64,000 nt of DNA from Clostridium oryzae (GTDB lineage: Bacteria; Bacillota; Clostridia; Clostridiales; Clostridiaceae), in NCBI RefSeq assembly GCF_002029235.1, contig NZ_MZGV01000002.1:62001-126000 (forward strand), written 5' to 3'. Shown here in pieces: positions 32,656-42,627 of this stretch. The position numbers were made by a program, and so were the translations under genes. Within the stretch, counting starts at the first letter, position 1. Each line of letters opens with the position of its first letter. The notes beneath the pieces were generated by a model that was given only the letters and a program-made list of their open reading frames with translations, did no database searches and had not been told where the DNA came from.

Positions 32656-34482
32656 ATGGATAACCAAACCTATAATTCAATAGTAAACTTTATTTGGGGA
32701 ATAGCCGACGATTGTCTGCGAGACGTATATGTACGAGGTAAATATAGAGATGTAATCCTGCCTATGACAGTAATCCGCAGATTAGATGCTGTATTAGAGG
32801 AAACTAAACCTGCTGTTCTTGAAATGAAAAAGAAACTAGACGAGGCAGGTATCACCAATCAGACTGCTGCACTATGCAATACAGCTGGACAGTCATTTTG
32901 CAACAGTTCACCTTTTTGCTTGCGTGATTTAACCTCTAGAGCAAAGAAACAAACTTTAAAGGCAGATTTTATAGCGTATTTGGATGGTTTCTCTCCTAAT
33001 GTTCAGGAGATATTAGATAAATTCAAATTCCGCAACCAAATAGACACTATGATCGATGCAGATATACTTGGTGCTGTTATCGAAAAATTTGTATCACCTA
33101 CAATCAATTTAAGTCCCAACCCGGTTTATAAAGATGATGAAAAAAAGGAAATTCGTCTACCAGGTCTTGATAACCATACCATGGGGGTAATATTTGAAGA
33201 ACTTATTCGCCGCTTTAATGAAGAAAACAATGAAGAGGCCGGAGAACACTTTACCCCTCGTGATGTTGTCGAATTAATGGCCGATCTTATTTTTGTACCA
33301 GTAGCGGATAAAATTAAGGATGCAACTTATTCATGCTATGATGGGGCTTGCGGTACAGGTGGTATGCTTACCGTAGCCCAAGACCGCCTGATGGAGCTTG
33401 CTGAAAAAGCTGGCAAGAAAGTATCTATTCATCTTTTTGGCCAGGAAATAAATCCAGAAACGTATGCTATAGCTAAGTCTGATTTACTATTACAAGGCCA
33501 AGGAGATCAGGCGGACCATATTGGGTTTGGTTCCACCCTCTCTAACGACCAATTCCCTACCTACCAGTTCGACTTCATGCTAAGTAATCCACCGTATGGT
33601 AAATCATGGAAAGTTGATGCAGATAAGCTCGGTGGCAAGAAAGATATTATGGACAGTCGTTTTGTGACCAACTTTGCTGAAGATCCTAATTTCAGTATGA
33701 TTCCAAGAACAAGTGACGGACAGTTACTTTTCCTACTCAACAATGTTGCAAAAATGAAGAAAACTACCGAGTTAGGTAGCCGTATCGCAGAAGTGCATAA
33801 TGGTTCCTCCTTATTTACAGGTGATGCCGGACAAGGTGAAAGTAATGCCCGACGCTATATGATAGAGAACGACCTTGTAGAAGCGATTATTGCGCTACCA
33901 GAAAATATGTTCTATAACACAGGAATTGGCACTTTTATTTGGATTCTTTCTAACAATAAAGCTGAACACAGAAAGGGTAAGATTCAACTTATAGATGCTA
34001 CTTCTTTAAAGTCGCCTCTTCGTAAAAACCTTGGGAAAAAGAACTGTGAATTCACTTCTGAGATTAGGCGCCAGATTTTGGATTTATATATGGCTTTTGA
34101 GGAAAATGAGTATAGCAAAATTTTTGATAACAACGAGTTCGGTTATTGGAAAGTAACTGTTCTTCGCCCTGCATATAACGAAGATGGCACTATTCAGAGA
34201 GATAAAAAAGGAAAACCTTTTGTCAATAAAGAGCTAACAGATACAGAACAAATCCCTTTTACCTATGAAGGTGGCATCGAAGCATTCTTTGAAAAAGAAG
34301 TAAAGCCCTTTGCTCCCGATGCATGGATTGACGAAAAGCAGACAAAAATCGGTTATGAAATTAGTTTTACAAAATATTTCTATAAACCGATTCAGCTAAG
34401 AACACTAGAAGAAATAACAGCAGACATTCGTTCACTCGAAGAAGAAACAGACGGATTACTTGCTGAGATTATAGGGGGTTGA
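32656..34482 (+). CDS. hsdM: Type I restriction-modification methylase subunit
   Basis: About 608 residues from ATG 32656 (MDNQTYNSIVNFIWGIADDC), the usual HsdM opening; an in-frame ATG at 32611 is less likely. The helical N-terminal domain (~1-180) is followed by the methylase core: EEAGEHFTPRDVVELMADL, the AdoMet motif DGACGTGGML and LSNPPYGKSW (NPPY, adenine N6). It methylates the sequence chosen by HsdS and forms the M2S core. Complete and apparently functional. Confidence 0.95.
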   Translation: MDNQTYNSIVNFIWGIADDCLRDVYVRGKYRDVILPMTVIRRLDAVLEETKPAVLEMKKKLDEAGITNQTAALCNTAGQSFCNSSPFCLRDLTSRAKKQTLKADFIAYLDGFSPNVQEILDKFKFRNQIDTMIDADILGAVIEKFVSPTINLSPNPVYKDDEKKEIRLPGLDNHTMGVIFEELIRRFNEENNEEAGEHFTPRDVVELMADLIFVPVADKIKDATYSCYDGACGTGGMLTVAQDRLMELAEKAGKKVSIHLFGQEINPETYAIAKSDLLLQGQGDQADHIGFGSTLSNDQFPTYQFDFMLSNPPYGKSWKVDADKLGGKKDIMDSRFVTNFAEDPNFSMIPRTSDGQLLFLLNNVAKMKKTTELGSRIAEVHNGSSLFTGDAGQGESNARRYMIENDLVEAIIALPENMFYNTGIGTFIWILSNNKAEHRKGKIQLIDATSLKSPLRKNLGKKNCEFTSEIRRQILDLYMAFEENEYSKIFDNNEFGYWKVTVLRPAYNEDGTIQRDKKGKPFVNKELTDTEQIPFTYEGGIEAFFEKEVKPFAPDAWIDEKQTKIGYEISFTKYFYKPIQLRTLEEITADIRSLEEETDGLLAEIIGG

Positions 34483-34486
34483 GAGA

Positions 34487-35878
34487 ATGTTGAAACCCTA
34501 TGAAAAATATCAAAATACAGAATACGATTGGCTAGGGTTGATACCACTACATTGGCAATGGCTATATTTATCGCAAACATGTACGGAGAAGAAGCAAATT
34601 AAAAACACAGGAAATATTGAAAAAAAGGTTCTTTCATTAAGCTATGGTAAAATTGTACCTCGTAAAAATGTTGATCTTGGTTTAGCCCCGAAAGACTATA
34701 GTAGTTACCAAATTGTAGATAAGAATGATATTATTCTGAGGCTTACGGATTTACAAAATGATAAAAAAAGTTTAAGGACTGGGCTTGTAAAGGAACGTGG
34801 GATAATCACATCTGCGTATACTTGCCTTAAGCCTTTTCAAAATGCTGCATATTTACAATATCTCCTTCATTCCTATGACACCCAAAAAGTGTTTTACGGA
34901 ATGGGAGGCGGTGTGAGACAGTCAATAGGATATAAAGATATTAGAAATATTCGCATTCCTTTTCCTCCCCGCGAGGAACAAGACCAAATCGTTCGCTTTC
35001 TCGATTGGAAGCTTGCTAAAATCAATAAACTAATTCGAGCAAAGAAAAAGCAGATTGCATTATTTAATGAACAAAGACAAGCTATTATAAATAACGTAGT
35101 TACAAAGGGGCTAGATTCCCACGCCAAGTTGAAGGAAAGTGGAATTTCCGGACTAGGGAGTATTCCATCTACGTGGAGTGTTAAACCCTTAAAATATTGG
35201 GCTAAAAGCAATTTACAATCACTTAACTCGTCAACTGAAGCAGATTTTGAATTTGATTATTTAGATATTAGTTCTGTCGGTTTTGGCTATGTTAAACAAG
35301 AACCCGTACATTATAGATTTGATGAAGCTCCTTCACGAGCAAGAAGAGTTGTAAAATATGGAGATACCATTATTTCAACAGTTAGAACTTATCTTCGTTC
35401 TATGTGTTTTATTGATCATGATATAGAGCATTGTATTGTTTCCACTGGCTTTTCTGTTCTATCACCTATTAAAGGAACAGTATTACCAGAGATATTATCT
35501 TATGCATTGAGTTCAGATTACTTTGTCAATGAGGTAATAAAAAATTCAATAGGTGTTTCTTATCCTGCAATAAATAATAAAAAGTTATTAAGCTTAAAGG
35601 TTGCTCTCCCCTCAACAATAGAAGAACAACTACAGCTTTATAATGAAATTAAAACAAAAACAACTCTATTAGATAAAGGAATTTTATCAATCAAACAGCA
35701 AGTTACTACTTTAAAGGAATTTCGTACCCGCCTTATTTCCGATGTGGTAACGGGAAAAGTCGATGTACGTGATATCGAAATACCTGAATATGAAGCCGAC
35801 TCTGATGAAACTATCGACGATGAAATTGATGATAATCTCGTCTTAGATGAAGAAGACGGAGAAATGGAGGTGGAATAA
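34487..35878 (+). CDS. hsdS: Type I specificity subunit
   Basis: A 463-residue HsdS with two target recognition domains (about residues 1-150 and 200-375) each followed by a conserved helix: EEQDQIVRFLDWKLAKINKL and EEQLQLYNEIKTKTTLLDKG. Each half reads one part of a split recognition site; the actual site cannot be read from sequence. The end is very acidic (EYEADSDETIDDEIDDNLV). Its last 13 bases, GGAGGTGGAATAA, recur exactly before hsdR. Confidence 0.92.
   Translation: MLKPYEKYQNTEYDWLGLIPLHWQWLYLSQTCTEKKQIKNTGNIEKKVLSLSYGKIVPRKNVDLGLAPKDYSSYQIVDKNDIILRLTDLQNDKKSLRTGLVKERGIITSAYTCLKPFQNAAYLQYLLHSYDTQKVFYGMGGGVRQSIGYKDIRNIRIPFPPREEQDQIVRFLDWKLAKINKLIRAKKKQIALFNEQRQAIINNVVTKGLDSHAKLKESGISGLGSIPSTWSVKPLKYWAKSNLQSLNSSTEADFEFDYLDISSVGFGYVKQEPVHYRFDEAPSRARRVVKYGDTIISTVRTYLRSMCFIDHDIEHCIVSTGFSVLSPIKGTVLPEILSYALSSDYFVNEVIKNSIGVSYPAINNKKLLSLKVALPSTIEEQLQLYNEIKTKTTLLDKGILSIKQQVTTLKEFRTRLISDVVTGKVDVRDIEIPEYEADSDETIDDEIDDNLVLDEEDGEMEVE
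35866..35878 (+). repeat. 13-bp direct repeat, left copy
   Basis: GGAGGTGGAATAA ends at the hsdS stop codon and serves as ribosome site for the next gene. The identical sequence is at 37121-37133, directly before hsdR. Confidence 0.9.
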
Positions 35879-35879
35879 C

Positions 35880-36341
35880 ATGAGCGACGATTTTCATATG
35901 GAAATATCTATACCAGCAGATAACGATGGATATATACTTTTGCAATGCCCCAACTGTGGTACTTTCTTCAAAGCTACTCCTTCTGATATTGAGGACGATG
36001 GCGTACTTGAACTTTTTTGTCCAAGTTGTGGCCTTGTAGGAGAAGACTACATTACAGAGGATGTATTAGAGTTGGCTATGGCAATGGCGCAAAACAAGGC
36101 GATGGACATGATCCACGAAGAATTTAAAAAAATGGAGCGTCAATTTAGGAAAGGACCTGTTACTTTTAAGGCTGGAAAACGTCCCAAGCATGAGCCTGAA
36201 AATCCAATTCGTTCTGGCATTGAAGCTCTAGAAATCGTATCATTTCCGTGTTGCAAGCGCACTGCCAAAGTAAAGCCTATTCTAAGTATGACCGGGTGCT
36301 ACTGCCCGTTTTGTGGGGTGAAAAATTATGAAGTTGAATAG
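35880..36341 (+). CDS. Zinc-ribbon protein inserted between hsdS and hsdR
   Basis: A 153-residue protein from ATG 35880 (MSDDFHMEISIPADNDGYIL). It has one zinc ribbon made by CPNCG (~23-27) and CPSCG (~48-52), a helical middle (VLELAMAMAQNKAMDMIHEE), and a second Cys set near the end: PCCKRT and CYCPFCG. No catalytic motif is seen. It overlaps the next gene by 14 bases. With that gene it forms a two-gene unit bracketed by an exact 13-bp repeat. I do not recognise a named family; nucleic-acid or protein sensing is possible but unproven. Confidence 0.7.
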   Translation: MSDDFHMEISIPADNDGYILLQCPNCGTFFKATPSDIEDDGVLELFCPSCGLVGEDYITEDVLELAMAMAQNKAMDMIHEEFKKMERQFRKGPVTFKAGKRPKHEPENPIRSGIEALEIVSFPCCKRTAKVKPILSMTGCYCPFCGVKNYEVE

Positions 36342-37113
36342 AGCAGACTTAAGAAAAATCATGTATGATTTCAACAGTATTTCTAGTCGTCTTCTACAAG
36401 CTGATTTCAACGACTATACAAATGTGCTATCAAAATTTATTGCATTTATTAAAAATACACCTATTATTATTGATTACATTATAGCTTGTGGAGTTTGTGA
36501 TCAAGACTTGAAACAAGAGTTTGACGAAGTTAGTCGTTCTTACGGAAGATGTATTTTTTCTCTTGGAGATACAGATGAAGAAGAGATTCGAAATGTCTTT
36601 GCAATCTTAAACTATATTGCTGAAAATAACATCGAAATACATCTAGGCGTTGCCTTTGGATATTCGTCTTCAAAAAAATATCAAGACAAAATCAAAGGAT
36701 TCAACGACCGAGTTGTTATGGTATTAATTCACCATATAGAAAGATACTTAACCAAGATAGGAATTGATATGGGAGTTGATGAAAAAATTATTTATTCAAT
36801 TACAGTACAAAATGGACAAGTCAATATTGCCAACGACAATGCTTCCATTTCAGCAACCAATACAGTGGGCATTGATACTACCCAACTTGAAAAGTTGATA
36901 CAAGCAGTGAGAAAAACTGCTGATGGTTTATCAAACGAAGATGCTGAAATTTTGAATAGCAATTTAGAAGTTATAGAAGAAGAAATAAAATCTGAAAACC
37001 CTAGAAAAGGTTTTATAAAAACTGCAGTTTCCGGATTGAAAATGCTAAAAGGAACCGCTGAGTTTGCTGCGGCAATTACGGCGCTAATTCAATTTATTAA
37101 TCCATTGTTATAA
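36328..37113 (+). CDS. Uncharacterised defence-island protein with hydrophobic C-terminus
   Basis: A 261-residue protein. Residues 1-165 are helical without a known motif. Residues ~172-190 (QNGQVNIANDNASISATN) form a short repetitive strand motif I have seen in uncharacterised proteins of Firmicute defence regions. This is followed by a coil (~195-230) and a hydrophobic end, AVSGLKMLKGTAEFAAAITA then LIQFINPLL, which could insert in a membrane or drive assembly. It overlaps the zinc-ribbon gene, so the pair is one unit. A sensor plus membrane effector is a guess only. Confidence 0.6.
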   Translation: MKLNRADLRKIMYDFNSISSRLLQADFNDYTNVLSKFIAFIKNTPIIIDYIIACGVCDQDLKQEFDEVSRSYGRCIFSLGDTDEEEIRNVFAILNYIAENNIEIHLGVAFGYSSSKKYQDKIKGFNDRVVMVLIHHIERYLTKIGIDMGVDEKIIYSITVQNGQVNIANDNASISATNTVGIDTTQLEKLIQAVRKTADGLSNEDAEILNSNLEVIEEEIKSENPRKGFIKTAVSGLKMLKGTAEFAAAITALIQFINPLL

Positions 37114-37120
37114 CAAGAAC

Positions 37121-37133
37121 GGAGGTGGAATAA
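37121..37133 (+). repeat. 13-bp direct repeat, right copy
   Basis: GGAGGTGGAATAA immediately before the hsdR ATG, identical to 35866-35878. Removing one copy with everything between would place hsdS directly before hsdR. Confidence 0.9.
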
Positions 37134-40106
37134 ATGACTGCTACTAATACACGAGAAAGTGGTCTGGAATCTTTGATTGTAGATTGGCTTGTAAATCAAA
37201 ACGGTTATGAGCAAGGAAGCAATGCTGACTATAACCGAGACTATGCTATTGATGAAACACGTCTATTCCGTTTTCTTTCAGCGACGCAGCCGGATGAAAT
37301 GGAAAAGCTCGGTGTATTTAAAAGCGACTTAAAAAAGGCTCAGTTTCTAAACCGACTGCGTGGTGAAATAGCAAAACGCGGAATTATTGATGTACTTCGT
37401 AATGGAATTAAGGTTTATCCTGCCGACCTGGTTATGTTTTATCTTACACCAAGTGAGAAGAACATAAAAGCAAAAGCGCTATTTGAGCAAAATATTTTCA
37501 GCGTTACACGACAACTCCAATATTCAAAGGATGCGACTCGTCTTGCCCTTGATCTGTGCATTTTTATCAATGGCTTGCCGGTTATAACATGCGAGCTTAA
37601 AAATCAACTTACAAAGCAGAATGTTGATGATGCAGTATATCAATATAAAACCGATCGTGATCCAAAGGAACTGCTTTTCCAATTTAAACGCTGTATGGTT
37701 CATTTTGCAGTAGATGATGCAAGGGTCAAGTTCTGTACTAAGCTTGATGGTAAAGCTTCCTGGTTCTTGCCATTTGACAAAGGGTACAATGATGGGGCCG
37801 GCAACCCTCCAAATCCTTCTGGTATAATGACAGATTATTTATGGAAGGACATCCTTGAAAAGTATATGCTTGCACATATAATCGAAAATTACGCTCAAGT
37901 TGTTGAAAAAGTAGACCAGGAAACAAAAAAGAAAACATATACACAAATTTTCCCACGTTACCATCAACTGTCTGCTGTTGAAAGTCTCCTCTCAGATGTA
38001 CGACATAATGGTGTTGGCCAAAGATACTTAATTCAACATAGTGCTGGTAGTGGAAAATCAAATTCTATTGCATGGCTGGCTCATCAACTCGTAGGGCTCG
38101 AAAAGAATGGAAAAGCCATCATTGACTCTGTGGTAGTTGTTACAGACCGTGTAATACTTGATAAACAAATTCGAGATACGATAAAACAATTTATGCAGGT
38201 TTCTAGCACTGTAGCATGGGCAGAACACTCTGATGATTTAAGGAAAGCAATCAATGGCGGTAAGAAGATTATAATAACTACTGTACATAAGTTCCCTATT
38301 ATTCTTGATAGTATAGGTTCAGAACACAAAGGGCGTTCTTTTGCCATAATTATTGACGAGGCCCATTCATCACAGAGCGGTAACATGTCGGCTAAGATGA
38401 ATATTGTATTATCAGGTGAAGTTACTGGAGAAGAGGAAGATTTTGAAGATAAAATCAACCGTCTTATGGAAGGGCGCAAAATGCTGAAGAACGCTAGCTA
38501 TTTTGCATTTACCGCTACTCCGAAAAACAAAACCCTTGAAATGTTTGGTATCCCATACCAAGACGGAGATGAAATTAAACATCGTCCGTTCCATGTATAT
38601 ACAATGAAGCAAGCAATTCAAGAAGGTTTTATTTTAGATGTACTTAAATACTATACCCCTGTTGACAGTTATTACAGACTTGCTAAAACCATTGAAGATG
38701 ATCCTTTATTTGACAAGAAAAAAGCACAAAAGAAACTCCGTCAATTTGTAGAAAGCAATAAATTTGCCATATCACAAAAAGCAGAAATCATGGTGAACCA
38801 CTTTCATGATCAGGTTATTTCAAAAGGAAAAATCGGAGGAAAAGCGCGAGCTATGGTGGTTACGAGTAGTATAGAGCGCTGTATAGAATACTATTACGCA
38901 ATTAATAAATGCCTTGCTGACAGGCGTAGTCCTTATAAAGCTATTATTGCTTTTTCTGGGGAAAAAGAATATGGTGGTAAAACTTTAACCTCTGCAGCAA
39001 TTAATGGCTTCCCAGATAATACAATTGAGAAGGTGTTCCGTAAGGATCCATATCGATTTCTTATAGTGGCTGATATGTTCCAAACGGGTTATGATGAACC
39101 ACTACTCCATACAATGTACGTTGACAAAATGCTATCTGATATAAAGGCGGTTCAGACTCTATCTCGACTGAACCGCTCTCATCCTCAGAAACATGATACT
39201 TTTGTACTTGATTTTGCAAATAAAACAGAGACCATTGAAGCAGCATTCTCAAAATATTATCGGACAACTATTCTGTCTAATGAAACTGATCCGAACAAGC
39301 TTTATGATCTCATAGCAATTATGGAATCCCATCAAGTATACGAAAGTGGGCATGTTGATTCGCTTGTTGAACTGTACTTAAATGGTGCAGAACGTGATAG
39401 GTTAGATCCTATCCTCGATGCATGTACTGCTATTTACAAAGAGCTTGATGACGAAGGGAAAATTGAATTCAAAAGTGCAGCAAAAGCATTTGTTCGAACA
39501 TACGGCTTTCTTGGAGCTATTCTTCCTTACGGTAATGCAGAATGGGAAAAGCTATCAATATTTTTAAATTTATTAATACCTAAACTTCCTTCTCCCAAAG
39601 AAGATGATTTATCTCAAGGGATACTAGATTCAATTGATTTAGATAGTTACCGAGTGGAAGCTCGTGATTCTATGTCTCTTGTATTAGATGATGCTGACGC
39701 TGAGATTGGCCCTGTACCTGCTGGTCGTGTAGGTGGCATAGTGGAGCCAGAAATGGATTTGCTTTCTAGCATTCTTTCATCATTTAATGACTTGTTCGGC
39801 AATATAGACTGGAACGATGCTGATAATGTTCGCCGCCAAATTCTAGAAATACCAGGAATGGTTACAAAAGACGAGCGCTATATTAACGCAATGAAAAATT
39901 CAGACAAGCAAAATGCGCGTATGGAAAGTGAACGTGCCCTTCAGTCGGTTATATTTAGTATAATGGCGGATAATATGGAGTTATTTAAGCAGTTTAATGA
40001 TAATCCTTCGTTTAAGAAATGGCTGTCGGATCTTGTTTTCAATTTAACGTATAACCCTGAAGGAAAGCCATTTGAAACTCCTTACAATGATTCAAATAAC
40101 AAATAA
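37134..40106 (+). CDS. hsdR: Type I restriction endonuclease subunit
   Basis: A 990-residue HsdR. The N-terminal nuclease has the PD-(D/E)XK strand LPVITCELKNQLTKQNVDDA (E-x-K near residue 160). The translocase has IQHSAGSGKSNSIAWLAHQL (Walker A about residues 302-310), FAIIIDEAHSSQSG (DEAH) and YFAFTATPKNKTLEMFG (motif III). It pulls DNA through the complex and cuts at a distance when the HsdS site is unmethylated. All key motifs are present. Confidence 0.95.
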   Translation: MTATNTRESGLESLIVDWLVNQNGYEQGSNADYNRDYAIDETRLFRFLSATQPDEMEKLGVFKSDLKKAQFLNRLRGEIAKRGIIDVLRNGIKVYPADLVMFYLTPSEKNIKAKALFEQNIFSVTRQLQYSKDATRLALDLCIFINGLPVITCELKNQLTKQNVDDAVYQYKTDRDPKELLFQFKRCMVHFAVDDARVKFCTKLDGKASWFLPFDKGYNDGAGNPPNPSGIMTDYLWKDILEKYMLAHIIENYAQVVEKVDQETKKKTYTQIFPRYHQLSAVESLLSDVRHNGVGQRYLIQHSAGSGKSNSIAWLAHQLVGLEKNGKAIIDSVVVVTDRVILDKQIRDTIKQFMQVSSTVAWAEHSDDLRKAINGGKKIIITTVHKFPIILDSIGSEHKGRSFAIIIDEAHSSQSGNMSAKMNIVLSGEVTGEEEDFEDKINRLMEGRKMLKNASYFAFTATPKNKTLEMFGIPYQDGDEIKHRPFHVYTMKQAIQEGFILDVLKYYTPVDSYYRLAKTIEDDPLFDKKKAQKKLRQFVESNKFAISQKAEIMVNHFHDQVISKGKIGGKARAMVVTSSIERCIEYYYAINKCLADRRSPYKAIIAFSGEKEYGGKTLTSAAINGFPDNTIEKVFRKDPYRFLIVADMFQTGYDEPLLHTMYVDKMLSDIKAVQTLSRLNRSHPQKHDTFVLDFANKTETIEAAFSKYYRTTILSNETDPNKLYDLIAIMESHQVYESGHVDSLVELYLNGAERDRLDPILDACTAIYKELDDEGKIEFKSAAKAFVRTYGFLGAILPYGNAEWEKLSIFLNLLIPKLPSPKEDDLSQGILDSIDLDSYRVEARDSMSLVLDDADAEIGPVPAGRVGGIVEPEMDLLSSILSSFNDLFGNIDWNDADNVRRQILEIPGMVTKDERYINAMKNSDKQNARMESERALQSVIFSIMADNMELFKQFNDNPSFKKWLSDLVFNLTYNPEGKPFETPYNDSNNK

Positions 40107-40131
40107 GCTGTTACGAGAGAGGTAAAGGATT

Positions 40132-41031
40132 ATGGCTAAACGAGGAAAAAGTATAAATTTGTTTTTAATGGATGGCACACCAAATGGGAGAATAAAGTGT
40201 ACTCTTGCTAATTGGACAGGCGTGGCTTACAAAATACCTCGAACAGAACTAGATAAGTGCAAGGGACGCGAAGATTTATCACAGAGCGGTGTTTACTTCT
40301 TATTTGGCACTTCCGATCAAACAGACGACAATATGGTTTATATTGGTCAAGCTGGAGTACGAAAAAATGGAGAGGGTCTTCTCTGTCGGTTGATAGAACA
40401 TAAGCGAAATCCTGATAAAGATTATTGGACAGAGGCTGTTGTATTCACTACGTCCAATAACTCCTTTGGTCCCACAGAGATAAGTTATCTTGAGAACCGC
40501 TTTTGTGGACTTGCAGTAGAGGCAAACCGGTATGTGGTTAAGAATGGAAACGACCCTACTCCAGGAAATATAACCGAGGAAAAAGAAAGTGAGCTTGAAG
40601 AGTTCATTGATTACGCTAAGATTATAATGGGCGCTCTTGGACATAAATTATTCGAACCACTAACAGATAAACCAAAAGCAGCTATCACTGTAGAATCTCC
40701 CGAAGAAGAATTGCTTCTCTTTATGAAGCGAAAAAGTCGTAAGAGTGGACAAGTAATTGAGGCAAGCTGTAAGCAAACAAACGAGGGCTTTGTCGTCTTA
40801 CAAGGCAGTCGTATAGAAACTATAGATTCTGATAGCATTCCACCTGGAATTAAAGAACGCAGACAAAAAGCCAAAATAGATGAAAATGGAATACTTCAAG
40901 AAAACATCTTATTTCGTAGCCCATCATATGCTGCTGCCTTTGTCATTGGCGGGCACGTAAATGGACTGGTAGAATGGAAAACGAAAGACGGGGTATCATT
41001 GAAAGAAATAGAAAACAGTGAAGAAAATTAA
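40132..41031 (+). CDS. GIY-YIG nuclease-like protein with DUF4357 end
   Basis: A 299-residue protein. Residues ~47-130 form a GIY-YIG-type domain: SGVYFLFGTSDQ, MVYIGQAG and RLIEHKRNPDKDYW with Glu in LENRFCGLA. Residues ~235-295 match DUF4357 (LFRSPSYAAAFVIGGHVNGL, VEWKTKDG). Genes of this kind are common last members of type I loci, but their contribution is unknown. It is 25 bases after hsdR and is the last plus-strand gene of the island. Confidence 0.85.
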   Translation: MAKRGKSINLFLMDGTPNGRIKCTLANWTGVAYKIPRTELDKCKGREDLSQSGVYFLFGTSDQTDDNMVYIGQAGVRKNGEGLLCRLIEHKRNPDKDYWTEAVVFTTSNNSFGPTEISYLENRFCGLAVEANRYVVKNGNDPTPGNITEEKESELEEFIDYAKIIMGALGHKLFEPLTDKPKAAITVESPEEELLLFMKRKSRKSGQVIEASCKQTNEGFVVLQGSRIETIDSDSIPPGIKERRQKAKIDENGILQENILFRSPSYAAAFVIGGHVNGLVEWKTKDGVSLKEIENSEEN

Positions 41032-41137
41032 GCGGAAATTTACATCCATCCTGTCTCCTCAACCCTGTTAATATATCTAACCTATCAACTCAACCCTATC
41101 ACTTTCAAGGCAGTTGATATGTTACCGCAAACAATAA

Positions 41138-41214
41138 AAATAAGGGTTTTCTGACATTATTTCTTCCGGCAAAGTAACCGTGAGAAAAACCTAATGTCTG
41201 GAAACCCTTTATTT
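41138..41214. terminator. Long imperfect inverted repeat between convergent genes
   Basis: The arms at 41138-41158 and 41193-41214 pair along about 20 bases with small mismatches and enclose 34 bases. It lies between the GIY-YIG gene and the rRNA methylase gene that face each other, so a bidirectional terminator is most likely. It also marks the edge of the inserted region. Confidence 0.5.
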
Positions 41215-41233
41215 ATCAGTATTTTTAGTAGAG

Positions 41234-42595
41234 CTACTTCTCCACCCTTGACATCAAGACAACACACTCAACGTGCCCCGTCATCGGAAACATATCCATC
41301 ACTCTAACTTTCTCAATCTTATATCCTCTAGCCTCCAGCACCTTCAAATCATTCATCAACGTTTTCGGATTGCAGGACACATAGATAATCTCCTCAGCCT
41401 GAAACTTTATAACATAATCCATAGCAGTAGGATGTACACCTGTTCTCGGCGGGTCAAGTATTATTATATCTGGCTTGTCTTTTACCTGCTGAATGACCTT
41501 AGCGACGTCACCAGCTATAAATTCACAGTTGGTTATGCCATTCAATTTTGCATTCTCTTTTGCACTTTCCACCGCTTCTGCAATAAGTTCTATGCCTATA
41601 ACCTTCCTAGCCTTTGCTGCTGCAATCTGACCTATGGTACCTGTACCGCAGTATAAATCAAATACTGTTTTGTTATCAGCATCTCCCATGAATTCTCTAA
41701 CGATTGAGTAAAGCTTCTCCGCACCTTGCGAATTTGTCTGAAAAAAGGAGAAGGCGCTTATTTTAAAGGTAAGTCCAAGTATCTCTTCCTCTATATAATC
41801 TGTTCCATATAAAACATCGACCTTTTCTGGAATTACAGCATCAGCCAGGTTATCATTAGTAGTATGAAGAATTCCGTTAACCTTTCCTTTATAATCTAGT
41901 GCTAGTAACTTATCTACATAACCTTTAAGGTCAAGTTCCAGTTGAGATGTTGTTACAAGATTTATTAAAATTTGCTGCTTATTTTTAGATTTTCTTACCA
42001 CAAGGTTTCTAAGGTATCCTTCATGATTCATTACCTTATACTTTGGCACCTTAAGTTCCTTGAAATATTCAAGTGTAGCAACCAATACTTTTCTTATATC
42101 CTCATCAATAAGCATACATTGATCAACTGTAGTTACAGAGAAACCCTTATTAGGCATATGCATACCAAGAGTCATCTCTCCGTCTTTCTCCATATCCCCA
42201 AAGGTGAATTCCATTTTATTTCTATATTCAAAAATTTCAGGGCTCGATGAAATTCCTTCATATATGTAATCTTTAAATCCATTCTGCTCAAATAGCTGTA
42301 AAACTTCCCTCTCCTTATTTTTTAGCTGAAGTTCATAGGGCATGAACTGATGAGAACAGCCGCCGCAAAAATCAAAATGCGGGCATTTTAATTCTATCTC
42401 GTAAGGTGCTTTTTCTACCTTTTCAATAAGCTTAGCCTCTGCATATTCTCTTCTTTTCTTGGTAATTCTAGCTTTAACCTTCTGACCTGCCGCTGCATTT
42501 TTTATATAGCATTTAAGTCCGTCAAGATGAGCAATACCTGTAGCCGGAAATTCCGTAGTTTCTATTTCAAATTCATAAGTTTGTCCTTTACGCAT
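41234..42595 (-). CDS. rlmD: 23S rRNA (uracil-C5)-methyltransferase, RlmD/RumA type
   Basis: About 453 residues from ATG 42595, with AAAGG 9 bases upstream. A TRAM-like beta domain ([20 protein letters not shown]) is followed by the iron-sulfur Cys set [10 protein letters not shown], then the methylase with [15 protein letters not shown] (AdoMet), DPPRTGVHP and [10 protein letters not shown] (catalytic Cys). It makes m5U in 23S rRNA; whether the target is U1939 or U747 is not certain. Its 3' end faces the inserted region; this gene type is a known integration target. Confidence 0.9.
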   Translation of the reverse strand: MRKGQTYEFEIETTEFPATGIAHLDGLKCYIKNAAAGQKVKARITKKRREYAEAKLIEKVEKAPYEIELKCPHFDFCGGCSHQFMPYELQLKNKEREVLQLFEQNGFKDYIYEGISSSPEIFEYRNKMEFTFGDMEKDGEMTLGMHMPNKGFSVTTVDQCMLIDEDIRKVLVATLEYFKELKVPKYKVMNHEGYLRNLVVRKSKNKQQILINLVTTSQLELDLKGYVDKLLALDYKGKVNGILHTTNDNLADAVIPEKVDVLYGTDYIEEEILGLTFKISAFSFFQTNSQGAEKLYSIVREFMGDADNKTVFDLYCGTGTIGQIAAAKARKVIGIELIAEAVESAKENAKLNGITNCEFIAGDVAKVIQQVKDKPDIIILDPPRTGVHPTAMDYVIKFQAEEIIYVSCNPKTLMNDLKVLEARGYKIEKVRVMDMFPMTGHVECVVLMSRVEK

Positions 42596-42627
42596 TTTAA
42601 TCATCCTTTATTGTATATTATTTATGT

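Noticed and set aside
41138-41214. The inverted repeat as a MITE or element end
   Set aside because: No target duplication or transposase seen and it lies between convergent genes, so a terminator is simpler.
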